DNA of 9,078 bases, taken from Actinomycetota bacterium (GTDB taxonomy: Bacteria; Actinomycetota; Thermoleophilia; Solirubrobacterales; Thermoleophilaceae). The translations under genes and the position numbers were made by a program. Location of the stretch: the NCBI GenBank assembly GCA_005885165.1, contig VAXR01000039.1, positions 1 to 9,078 of the forward strand, read 5' to 3'. Positions 1 to 5,995 of the stretch are shown piece by piece. The notes beneath the pieces were generated by a model, which was given only the letters and a program-made list of their open reading frames with translations, was not told the DNA's origin and made no database searches. Numbering within the stretch: the first letter of the stretch is position 1; every line of letters starts with the position of its first letter.

Positions 1-513
1 CGACGCTGCTCGAGCGCCCGCGCAGCGCGGCAGCCCCGGCGGTCACCGGCGGCAACGTGGCGGCGACCCACCTCGCCTGCTCGCGCGGGAGGTGGGCGGG
101 CGATCTCCTCGGTGCGTTCCTGTACCGCATCCCCCAGCACTTCGCCTACCGCTGGAGCCGCAACGGCGTCGACAACCCGGGCGCCACGGCGAGCTCGTAC
201 AACGCGACCCTGACCGGCGTCTATCGCTGCCGCGTGAGCGCGACGAACGCGGCCGGAACGACGCAGCAGACGAGCGCGCCGCACAAGGTGGGCCAGGTTC
301 ACTTTCATCTCATCGGGCGGCGGCAACGGCTTCCAGTGCGCGCTGGTGAATCAGCACAAGAAGAAGAAGGGCAAGAAGCCGAAGCCGTCGTTCTCGGCCT
401 GCAAGTCGCCGAAGCGCTACAAGAATCTGACCCCCGGCAAGTACACCTTCGAGGTGCGCGCGCTGTCGTCCGCGGGCGCAGGGCCGGCGGCGAAGCGGGG
501 CTTCGCGATCTAG
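1..513 (+). pseudogene. 3' end of an Ig-like repeat surface/secreted protein, frame broken near 282-300
   Basis: The gene enters from the left edge, so no start is visible. From position 3 the third frame encodes one Ig-like repeat: a Thr-Gly-Gly opening, then HLACSRGRW, then FAYRWSRNG, then GATASSYNATL, then YRCRVSATNAAGTT. This is the usual strand order of bacterial Ig-like repeats (Cys, Trp, Tyr-x-Cys). The match stops near 290. It resumes in the first frame from about 292 with ARFTFISSGGG, then GFQCAL, FSACKSPKRY, LTPGKYTFEVRAL and a TAG at 511-513. That second module resembles the FxCxLD...CxSP...L.PGxHTFxVRA repeat of secreted actinobacterial proteins. As written, the third frame instead runs on to a stop at about 599 with unconvincing composition. 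The two modules therefore belong to one protein interrupted by a one-base-type frameshift. Export and cell-surface location are inferred from the family; the function is unknown. A sequencing error and real decay are both possible. Confidence 0.7.
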
Positions 514-551
514 CACTGTTTCGCCTTCTCTTACCTTTGCGCTCGAATATC

Positions 552-566
552 GTCCGGCAGCCGGAC
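552..566. terminator. Short hairpin between surface-protein gene and His-rich gene
   Basis: GTCCGG, loop CAG, CCGGAC forms a perfect 6-bp stem 39 nt after the TAG of the upstream gene. No U-run follows, so it would be at best an atypical terminator. It could equally be part of the control region of the next gene, because it directly abuts the palindrome at 567-578. Confidence 0.3.
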
Positions 567-578
567 CATCGGCCGATG
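567..578. promoter_or_regulatory. Perfect 12-bp palindrome, candidate operator
   Basis: CATCGGCCGATG is fully self-complementary and lies 13 nt before the ATG at 592. It directly follows the hairpin at 552-566. Its place just ahead of the start would suit a repressor site or an mRNA structure near the ribosome site. No regulator can be named from the sequence. Confidence 0.3.
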
Positions 579-591
579 AGAAGAACCGAAC

Positions 592-1284
592 ATGGCTAGC
601 CGCGAGGAAGAGAAGAGACGCCTCCGCGAGGAGCGCATAGCTGCCGAGCAGGCCGCCGGTCGCGAGGCCGAGCGTCGACGGCGGATGCAGATCATCGGTG
701 CCGCCGCCTTGGGCGTCGTGGTCATCGCGGTCATCGTCATCCTCGTCGCCAGCGGCGGCGGCAAGAGCAAGAAGCCGCAGACCGCGAACGCCCAGCTCCT
801 CGCCTCGGTCTCGAGCGCAGCGAACGGGCGCACGGTCAAGGGAATCCAGTGCCAGACGATGGAGCAGGTCCTCTTCCACATCCACGCTCACGCGGCCATA
901 TACGTCAACGGGAAGCAGCGGGCGATTCCCGCCGGCATCGGGATCCCTCCTCCACGTCAGGTGGCGCAGACGAGCCAAGGTCCGTTCGTCACCGGCGGCA
1001 GCTGCTTCTACTGGCTGCACAGCCACACGGCCGACGGCATCGTCCACATCGAGTCGCCCATCAAGCGCACGTACACGCTCGGCGACTACTTCGCGATCTG
1101 GAACCAGCCGCTCAGCGCGAACCAAGTCGGACCCGTGCGCGGTTCGATAACCGCGTTCGTCAACGGCCGCAAGTTCAGCGGCAACCCAGCCTCGATTCCA
1201 CTCAAGGCGCACAACGTGATTCAGCTCGACGTGGGTACGCCGATCGTCCCGCCGCAGCCGTTCAGCTTCCCGTCGGGGCTCTAG
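592..1284 (+). CDS. Membrane-anchored His-rich protein, putative metal binding
   Basis: The protein has 230 residues. Residues 1-32 are very charged (Glu/Arg-rich, probably helical and cytosolic). A single membrane segment spans about 34-53, followed by a Gly/Lys linker and an outer domain from about 65. The outer domain holds Cys87, an H-x-H-x-H cluster (His96, 98, 100) before a YVNG turn, Cys138 followed by YWLHSH (His143, 145), and VHIESP (His152). It continues with an YTLGDYF...WNQPLS segment and a second FVNG turn near 189-192. I recall similar unnamed proteins in Actinobacteria and Chloroflexi, with no established function. The clustered His and two Cys suggest a metal site (copper or another transition metal) outside the membrane; this is inference. 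The ATG follows only a weak purine-rich stretch (GAGAAG). No clear partner gene lies on the same strand; the cupredoxin gene converges from the right. Confidence 0.85.
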   Translation: MASREEEKRRLREERIAAEQAAGREAERRRRMQIIGAAALGVVVIAVIVILVASGGGKSKKPQTANAQLLASVSSAANGRTVKGIQCQTMEQVLFHIHAHAAIYVNGKQRAIPAGIGIPPPRQVAQTSQGPFVTGGSCFYWLHSHTADGIVHIESPIKRTYTLGDYFAIWNQPLSANQVGPVRGSITAFVNGRKFSGNPASIPLKAHNVIQLDVGTPIVPPQPFSFPSGL

Positions 1285-1306
1285 GCGGCGGCTGGCTGCG
1301 ACTCCC

Positions 1307-1504
1307 TCAGGCGCCGACCGGCTCCACCGCCGGAGCCTCGGCCAGCGGCGACACCGGTTTACGCTTCGCCTCGCGCTCCGCGCGCAGCAGCACGATTGAG
1401 GGAACCACCGCCAGCGCGGTGATGCCGAGCGACCACCAGAACGCGGTCGAGTAGGCGCCGGCTTCGCCGCCCGCGGTCAGCGGATGGTGCGGGGCCCCGA
1501 ATAG
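1307..1504 (-). pseudogene. C-terminal remnant of a DHA2-type (EmrB/QacA) MFS transporter
   Basis: On the minus strand this frame is open from just after a TGA at 1505-1507 to a TGA at 1307-1309, and has no start codon of its own. It encodes about 65 residues: a HHPLTAGGEAGAY lead, a membrane helix (STAFWWSLGITALAVVPSIV), then LLRAEREAKRK and an Ala/Pro/Glu-rich tail. This matches the last transmembrane helix and cytosolic tail of 14-helix DHA2 drug exporters, which usually end in a short charged tail. All upstream helices are missing; the sequence before it is the hairpin region of the cupredoxin gene. It is best read as the stub left after a deletion or rearrangement. The family is recognised from composition and the AFWWSLG helix, so the assignment is fair rather than certain. 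Confidence 0.6.
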
Positions 1505-1515
1505 TCAAGGAAATT

Positions 1516-1556
1516 CCAGCGGTCAGGGGCACCCTCCCTGGTGCCCCCGACGCTGG
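1516..1556 (-). terminator. Two-part hairpin downstream of the cupredoxin gene
   Basis: The inner stem is GGGGCACC (1526-1533) with GGTGCCCC (1540-1547) around a 6-nt loop. The outer stem is CCAGCG (1516-1521) with CGCTGG (1551-1556), separated by a small internal bulge. Read on the minus strand it lies about 40 nt after the cupredoxin stop and is followed by AATTTCCTT, a weak T-rich run. It is a plausible factor-independent terminator for the leftward gene cluster. Confidence 0.55.
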
Positions 1557-1567
1557 AGGGGGAACTG

Positions 1568-1583
1568 CCTGGCTTGGGCCAGG
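1568..1583 (-). terminator. Small hairpin just after the cupredoxin stop
   Basis: CCTGGC, loop TTGG, GCCAGG forms a perfect 6-bp stem 11 nt past the stop codon of the minus-strand cupredoxin gene. There is no U-run. It may protect the 3' end or act together with the larger hairpin at 1516-1556. Confidence 0.3.
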
Positions 1584-1594
1584 TTGCGGCTGGA

Positions 1595-2053
1595 CTACTG
1601 GACCTTGAGCGTTCCCTGCATCCCGCCCTGCCGGTGGCCGGGGACGGGGCAGTAGAAGGTGTACTTGCCCGGCTTCAGCTTGACGGTGAGGTTCGAGGTG
1701 CTGCCGGCCGCGACGATCTTGCCGGTCTTGTCGATCCCGTTGCCCTCGACCGCGATCCCGTGCATCAAACCGGAGGTCTTGGGGTTGTTCATCGAGAGCG
1801 TGACGGTCCCGGCCTTGGACTTGAGGCTCCGCGGATTGAAGTAGAGCTTGCCCTCCTCGTCCGCCGCGAGCTTCACCGTCGACCCCGCCGCACCCGTCGG
1901 CTTCGCGGATGTGGTCGTGGACGACTGGCTCGGCGGCGAGTACGCGTTGCCGGAGCTTCCGCCGGAGCTCGAGCTCGACTTCTTGCTGCTGCCGCAGCCG
2001 GCCACGGCGATAACGAGCGGCACGGCCACCGCGAGGACGGTCCATCTGCGCAT
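1595..2053 (-). CDS. Cupredoxin-domain lipoprotein (plastocyanin/azurin-like)
   Basis: The protein has 152 residues. A lipoprotein signal peptide (MRRW, a hydrophobic core, then a VAGC lipobox) puts the lipidated Cys at residue 20. A Ser/Gly/Thr-rich linker follows to about residue 57, then one cupredoxin domain (58-152). Type 1 copper ligands are visible: His98 (in MHGIAVEG), Cys135 (in YTFYCPVPGH), His140 and Met145, giving Cys-x4-His-x4-Met. The copper site therefore looks intact. Family knowledge suggests a blue-copper electron carrier on the outer face of the cell membrane; its redox partner is not visible. The start is supported by GGAAAGGGG at 2062-2070, 8 nt upstream of the ATG. It is the last gene of the leftward run, 34 nt after the P450 stop, and is followed by hairpins. 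Confidence 0.9.
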   Translation of the reverse strand: MRRWTVLAVAVPLVIAVAGCGSSKKSSSSSGGSSGNAYSPPSQSSTTTSAKPTGAAGSTVKLAADEEGKLYFNPRSLKSKAGTVTLSMNNPKTSGLMHGIAVEGNGIDKTGKIVAAGSTSNLTVKLKPGKYTFYCPVPGHRQGGMQGTLKVQ

Positions 2054-2061
2054 GCGCTGCG

Positions 2062-2070
2062 CCCCTTTCC
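2062..2070 (-). promoter_or_regulatory. Ribosome binding site of the cupredoxin gene
   Basis: The minus strand reads GGAAAGGGG with 8 nt to the ATG at 2053. It fixes the start at MRRW, directly ahead of the lipoprotein signal peptide. Confidence 0.6.
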
Positions 2071-2087
2071 GATTGCTGTAAGGGGGT

Positions 2088-3449
2088 CTACGCGGCGGCG
2101 GGCGCGGCGGTTCGACCGGCGCGCGGCGAGCGGAGCTGGCGGATCGGCGCGCCGTTGCGCGGGACCATCGTGATCCCGCGGCGCTGGATCTCGTCCGGCT
2201 CGGGCTGGACCGCCTCGAGAGTGGTGCGCTCGAGCACCCTGCTGATCACCACGCGCATCTCGAACGTGGCGAAGCTCCCCCCGAGGCAGCGGCGGGTTCC
2301 GCCGCCGAACGGGATCCAGGTGTAGGTGTCTGGGGGGTCGTCCTCGAGGAAGCGCTCCGGGCGAAGCTCGGTCGGCGACGGATAGCTGTCGGGCCGTCTG
2401 TGGATCGCGGTGATCGAAGGGTTGATCTCCATGCCCGGCGGGATCGAGTAGCCGGCGAGCTCGAACGGCTCGCCGTGCACGACGCGCCCGACGGCCGGGA
2501 TCACCGGCCGGATGCGGAGGACCTCTTTCACGAGCGCATCGACGTACTCGTCGTCGCCGTCCGCCACCCGGCGCCGCAGTTCGTCCATCACCACCTGGTG
2601 ATGGAGCAGCAGGTCGAACCCCCACGCGAGCGCGGTCGCCGTCGTCTCGTGCCCGGCCACCAGGAGCGTCACCAGCTCGTCGCGGATCTCGGCGTCGGTC
2701 ATCGGGCGCCCCTCCTCGTCCTCGGCGAGCAGAAGCGAGGAGAAGACGTCCTCCCGCTCGGCGAGGTCGGGATCCCTCCGGCGGCGCTCGATCTCGTCGT
2801 AGATCAGCTCGTCGACCCGCCGCCGCCGCTCCTCGAAGACCTGCACGTTCCGCGAGCGCCCGCGGCGGGCGAGCGACAGCGTGAGCACCAGCACGCCGAG
2901 CGGCCGGGAGATCGGATCGAGCATGTCCCGGATCGCGCGGTGGAGCTCGCGGTAGCGCTCGCCCTCCTCGACCCCGAAGACGGTGCGCATGATCACGTCG
3001 AGCGTCAGCGACTGCATGGCGCGGAGCGACTGGAACGCCTCGCCTACCGGCCACGAGTCGATCTCGCGATCGGTCGCCTCGCGCATGATCGTCTCGTACG
3101 TGCGCAGCCGCTGGCCGTGGAAGGCGGGCAGCATCAGGCGGCGCTGGCGCAGGTGCTCGGGGCCGTCGAGCAGCAGCACGGAGCGCTCGCCGAGCACCGG
3201 GCCGAGCAGCTCGTTCGCCGGGCCGGCGCGAAGCTGGTCGGGGTCGCCGCGGAAGATGTCCTTGACGATCCTCGGGTCGAACACCATCACGAAGCCGGAG
3301 TCGAACAGCGTGCGGAATGTGACCACCTCGCCGTAGCGCCGGCGGCACGCGTCGAAGAAGCGGGCGGGCATGACCGCGAACCCGAGCGTCTGGATCAGTT
3401 TGGGCAGCTTGGGCCCGGGCGGAAGGGCCGCCTGAGTCGAGGCCTCCAC
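2088..3449 (-). CDS. Cytochrome P450
   Basis: This is a haem-thiolate monooxygenase of 453 residues from the chosen GTG. Visible marks, in order: a PPGPKLP proline-rich lead (10-16), HLRQRRLMLPAF in the C-helix region (99-110), the I-helix oxygen-activation motif AGHETT (265-270), the K-helix ExxR (Glu309-Arg312), RPERF (363-367), and the haem loop FGGGTRRCLGG (381-391) with Cys388 as iron ligand. All key residues are intact. There is no membrane anchor, so it should be soluble and needs separate redox partners, which are not in the window. From memory it resembles mycobacterial CYP135/CYP138-type proteins; the substrate is unknown. The frame stays open to 3581, but that start would overlap the Ku gene by 65 nt. 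The GTG at 3449 places the proline-rich lead normally. Another GTG at 3497 is possible, and neither has a strong ribosome site. The C-terminus has an unusual Arg/Ala-rich tail. Confidence 0.93.
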   Translation of the reverse strand: MEASTQAALPPGPKLPKLIQTLGFAVMPARFFDACRRRYGEVVTFRTLFDSGFVMVFDPRIVKDIFRGDPDQLRAGPANELLGPVLGERSVLLLDGPEHLRQRRLMLPAFHGQRLRTYETIMREATDREIDSWPVGEAFQSLRAMQSLTLDVIMRTVFGVEEGERYRELHRAIRDMLDPISRPLGVLVLTLSLARRGRSRNVQVFEERRRRVDELIYDEIERRRRDPDLAEREDVFSSLLLAEDEEGRPMTDAEIRDELVTLLVAGHETTATALAWGFDLLLHHQVVMDELRRRVADGDDEYVDALVKEVLRIRPVIPAVGRVVHGEPFELAGYSIPPGMEINPSITAIHRRPDSYPSPTELRPERFLEDDPPDTYTWIPFGGGTRRCLGGSFATFEMRVVISRVLERTTLEAVQPEPDEIQRRGITMVPRNGAPIRQLRSPRAGRTAAPAAA

Positions 3450-3516
3450 GCCACCGATGGTCGCAGACGCACCGGTCCGGGGTGCGACGTGCGTCACGCT
3501 CGGGAGGCTGCGGCGA

Positions 3517-4419
3517 TTAGCTCTTGGACTTCGAGCGGCTGCCGCGGCCGGAGGACGAGCGCTTCTTCGCGCCGTCCGCACCGTTCGACGCGCTCGCCCG
3601 CCGGCGCCGGCGCGGCTTGGCGGCGGCCCCGTCGCCGCCGTCCTCCTTCGCCGCGGCGAGGCTCGCCTCGAGCGCCGCCATCAGGTCGGGCACCTTCTCG
3701 GGCTCCTCGACCGGCTGAAGCACGATCTCCTGCCCCTCGGCCTTCTTCTCGATCATGTCGAGAACGGCCTCGCGGTAGGTGTCGTGGTACTTCTCCGGAT
3801 CGAACTCCTTCGCGGTCAGGCTGTCGATCAGCTGCTTCGCCATGTCGACCTCGCGCTTCGAGGTGTCGACGTCCTCGCCCGGCGCCTCGTCGAACGACTC
3901 GGGGTCGACCACCTCGTCGTGGAAGTTCATGGTGGCCATGGCGAGCACGTCCCCGAGTGGCCTGAGCGCCACGAGCTGCTCCTTGGTGCGGATCACGACG
4001 CGGGCGATCGCCACCTTGCCGGCGTTCTCCATGGCGGTCACGAGCAGCTTGTACGGCTTGGCAGCACCCTGGCCCGGCAGCAGGAAGTAGGGGTGGTCGT
4101 AGTAGAGGGGGTCGATCTCCTCGAGGTCGACGAACTCCTCGATGTCGATCGTCTTCGTCTTCTTCGGATCGAGCGCCTCGAGCTCCTCGTTGCTTACTAC
4201 GACATAGCGGTCAGGGCTGATCTCGTAGCCCTTGACGATGTCCTCCCACGGGACCTCCTCGCCGTCGGCCGGGCACACCCGCTTCTGCTGGATGCGGACG
4301 CCGTCGGCTTCGTGCAGCTGGTGGAAGCGCACGGTCTTCTTCGAGACGGCGCTGTAGAGCTTGACCGGGACGTTCACCAGCCCGAAGCTGATGGCGCCGG
4401 TCCAGATCGACCTAGGCAT
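3517..4419 (-). CDS. ku: Ku domain protein, non-homologous end joining
   Basis: This is bacterial Ku, the homodimeric ring that binds DNA double-strand ends and recruits ligase LigD. From the ATG at 4419 it has 300 residues. It begins with the hallmark MPRSIWTGAISFGLVNVPVK, followed by the Ku beta-barrel core to about residue 195 (including RFHQLH, YYDHPYFLLP and KVAIARVVIR). A C-terminal LigD-contact-like helix (VPDLMAALEASLAAAK, 243-258) follows, then a basic tail of Arg, Lys and Ser (269-300), as in many actinobacterial Ku proteins, where the tail adds DNA binding. The frame extends to a TTG at 4488, but the ATG at 4419 fits the family N-terminus and has GGGAAG a short way upstream. No ligD is in the window, so the ligase must be encoded elsewhere. 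It is flanked by the P450 downstream and a baeRF-type gene upstream. Confidence 0.96.
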   Translation of the reverse strand: MPRSIWTGAISFGLVNVPVKLYSAVSKKTVRFHQLHEADGVRIQQKRVCPADGEEVPWEDIVKGYEISPDRYVVVSNEELEALDPKKTKTIDIEEFVDLEEIDPLYYDHPYFLLPGQGAAKPYKLLVTAMENAGKVAIARVVIRTKEQLVALRPLGDVLAMATMNFHDEVVDPESFDEAPGEDVDTSKREVDMAKQLIDSLTAKEFDPEKYHDTYREAVLDMIEKKAEGQEIVLQPVEEPEKVPDLMAALEASLAAAKEDGGDGAAAKPRRRRRASASNGADGAKKRSSSGRGSRSKSKS

Positions 4420-4509
4420 GACCCATATCTTCCCGGAAAGCGATCCGATCCATCGTTGGCGACAGCGAAATTGCGGCTGCGGCCCCAACGTCCTGCCGGT
4501 CTTGCAACT

Positions 4510-5661
4510 CTAGAAGCGGAGCACGGCGCCGATCCCGCCGTGGCGGTCGAGCTCCTCGCCGTAGTGATGGCTCACCAGGATCTCGGCCGACTGACCGATC
4601 GCGAGCTCGATCCCACGCTCGATCACATCGGCGTGGCGCTCGAGCTCGCTCCCGTCCACCGGGCAGCGCGACTCGTCGCCCGTGCCTGCCCACCCGCACT
4701 GTCGACAGACAACGCCGGTGGCGCTGAAGCCGTCCGCAATCAGAAGCGTCGCCACCCGCCGCTCGTTCAGGGCGCCGAGCGTGTCGTCGAGCCCGACGAC
4801 GCCATGGCCTCCGCTGCTCGCCCCCTCGATCAGGCGCTCCAGCGCCTCGCGCTCGTGCCCGCGCTCGATCTCCTCGATCACCGGTAGCGCGGCACGCGAT
4901 ACCTCCTCGACCGTCGAGGTCTCGACGTCCACCTTCACCCGTCCCGCGATGCGCTCGCGGAGGTAGGGGTGGAGGTGCTCCTCCATTGCCGAGAGGATCT
5001 CCTCGGGACCGCCGAGCAGCAGCCGGTCGAACGGCAATCGCTGGAAGCGGCGGAAGGCGACCTCGGCTGTCCGCTTGAGGTGGTCGTGCACCTCCTTCTC
5101 CACGCTCCGCTGATATCGGGCCTGGGACCAGCCCCCCTGGTCGTGCTGCCCGTGCACCTCGTCCTCGACGGGTGGGAGCTCGACCAGCCGGTCCGGCGAA
5201 CCGCGCAGCATCCGAGCGGTCTGGCGGTTGACGAGCAGCAGCGCCCAGCTCCCCCGCATGCCGAGCTCGGCGAGCGGCTCGACCAGCGGCGAGTCGTTGA
5301 TCACCGCACGGGTTCCGATCGGGCGCGGCAGCTTGATCGTCTCGAACAGCTCGATCGGGCTGCACGCGAAGAGGGCGAGCGCGTGCGCGCCTTCGACGGA
5401 GAAGGCGGTGCTCTTGAAGTAGTCGCGCGCTTTCGCGATGTCGCGGCGCAAGGCGTGCTCCTGGTCGCGCGTCAGGCCGTTCGCCTCACGCCGCTTGCGG
5501 TCGGCCTCGTCGAGAAGCGACCCAATCTCCGTGGCGCGGGCGGCCGGCGTCGCGAACACGGACGGGTCGAGGTTCAGGAAGAGGCTGAGGACGCAGGCGC
5601 CGTCGGGGCGCAGCTCGGCGAGGCGGCGGAGCCGGTCGCTCGTTAGCTCGTTGGTTTGCAC
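4510..5661 (-). CDS. Bacterial eRF1-like protein (baeRF/Vms1-type release-factor family)
   Basis: The protein has 383 residues and a GTG start, with a strong AGGAGG on the minus strand (about 5668-5673). The N-terminal part (1-120) contains ACVLSLFLNLDP and a helical DEADRKRREAN stretch. A central eRF1 domain-2-like fold (about 135-240) has ALLLVNRQTARML and then GGWSQARYQR (176-185), the place where eRF1 carries GGQ and Vms1 carries a GGxSQ-type loop. It continues with EVHDHLKRTAE and DRLLLGGPEEI. The C-terminal part (about 290-383) is L7Ae/eL30-like with a zinc-ribbon-like insert: Cys319, Cys322 and Cys333, then PVDGS where a fourth Cys is often found. From the family, the likely role is hydrolysis of peptidyl-tRNA or ribosome rescue in the cytosol; this is not shown for this gene. 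It sits 15 nt after the small charged protein and is likely co-transcribed with it. Confidence 0.75.
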   Translation of the reverse strand: MQTNELTSDRLRRLAELRPDGACVLSLFLNLDPSVFATPAARATEIGSLLDEADRKRREANGLTRDQEHALRRDIAKARDYFKSTAFSVEGAHALALFACSPIELFETIKLPRPIGTRAVINDSPLVEPLAELGMRGSWALLLVNRQTARMLRGSPDRLVELPPVEDEVHGQHDQGGWSQARYQRSVEKEVHDHLKRTAEVAFRRFQRLPFDRLLLGGPEEILSAMEEHLHPYLRERIAGRVKVDVETSTVEEVSRAALPVIEEIERGHEREALERLIEGASSGGHGVVGLDDTLGALNERRVATLLIADGFSATGVVCRQCGWAGTGDESRCPVDGSELERHADVIERGIELAIGQSAEILVSHHYGEELDRHGGIGAVLRF

Positions 5662-5667
5662 GAGCGC

Positions 5668-5673
5668 CCTCCT
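5668..5673 (-). promoter_or_regulatory. Ribosome binding site that sets the GTG start of the baeRF gene
   Basis: AGGAGG on the minus strand lies in the 15-nt gap after the preceding stop and about 6 nt before the GTG at 5661. It supports translation from GTG rather than from an internal ATG. Confidence 0.65.
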
Positions 5674-5676
5674 CTC

Positions 5677-5919
5677 CTACTCTTCGTCGTGCGCGTGCTC
5701 GTCCTCGTCGTGCGCGTCCTCGCGAGCCGCCTCGCGCTCCGACGCCGCGCGCTCGTCCAGCTTCTCGCGCAGGTAGTGCGCCTTCTCGGCCCGGCGCTCG
5801 TGCTGCTCGCTCTCGTCCTCGGTCGGCGATTGCGCAGCCCGTTTGCGCTCGTCCGCCTCGCGCTGAAGCTGGTCGAGCCGCAGCTCCTCGGTGGTGGGAT
5901 CCGGTTCTCGCTCCGGCAC
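5677..5919 (-). CDS. Small, highly charged protein with acidic/His-rich tail
   Basis: The protein has 80 residues and no known domain that I recognise. It is almost wholly charged and predicted helical: LRLDQLQREADERKRAA, then HERRAEKAHYLREKLDERAA, then an acidic tail with two DEDEHAHDE-like units. Heptad-like spacing suggests a coiled coil. The His/Asp/Glu tail could bind metal; this is inference. The only in-frame start before a stop is the GTG at 5919. GGAGG lies almost directly against it (2-3 nt), closer than normal, so the start is somewhat uncertain. The baeRF gene begins 15 nt after the stop, which points to a shared transcript and perhaps a shared job. The DNA coding the tail is a short imperfect tandem repeat (about 5684-5721). 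Confidence 0.6.
   Translation of the reverse strand: MPEREPDPTTEELRLDQLQREADERKRAAQSPTEDESEQHERRAEKAHYLREKLDERAASEREAAREDAHDEDEHAHDEE
5684..5721. repeat. Imperfect tandem repeat of about 18-21 bp
   Basis: CGTCGTGCGCGTG occurs at the start, and TCGTCGTGCGCGTCC follows after CTCGTCCTCG. The unit codes the repeated DEDEHAHDE motif at the C-terminus of the small charged protein. Slippage could change its length between strains. Confidence 0.5.
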
Positions 5920-5995
5920 CGCCTCCGACCTTACTGCGTGCAGGTCTGCTGGTACAGCTCCTGCGTCTCCGGCGCCGCCCGGTCTGGGCGCGCGG

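Noticed and set aside
310..1212. Minus-strand open frame of 300 residues
   Set aside because: It is antisense to the His-rich gene and to the end of the surface-protein gene, and has no recognisable fold.
1320..1337. 6-bp hairpin GGCTCC/GGAGCC downstream of the His-rich gene
   Set aside because: It lies inside the MFS remnant coding frame, has no U-run, and is expected by chance at this GC content.
1873..3348. Minus-strand open frame of 491 residues in another frame over the P450
   Set aside because: Its product is almost pure Arg/Ala/Pro, and the P450 motifs lie in the frame chosen.
2400..3965. Plus-strand open frame of 521 residues
   Set aside because: It is antisense to the P450 and Ku genes, with Arg/His/Val-rich composition and no domain. 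High GC makes long opposite frames common.
3457..4887. Plus-strand open frame of 476 residues
   Set aside because: It is antisense to Ku and the baeRF gene, both of which have clear motifs. Its own product is low-complexity Leu/Val/Arg/His.
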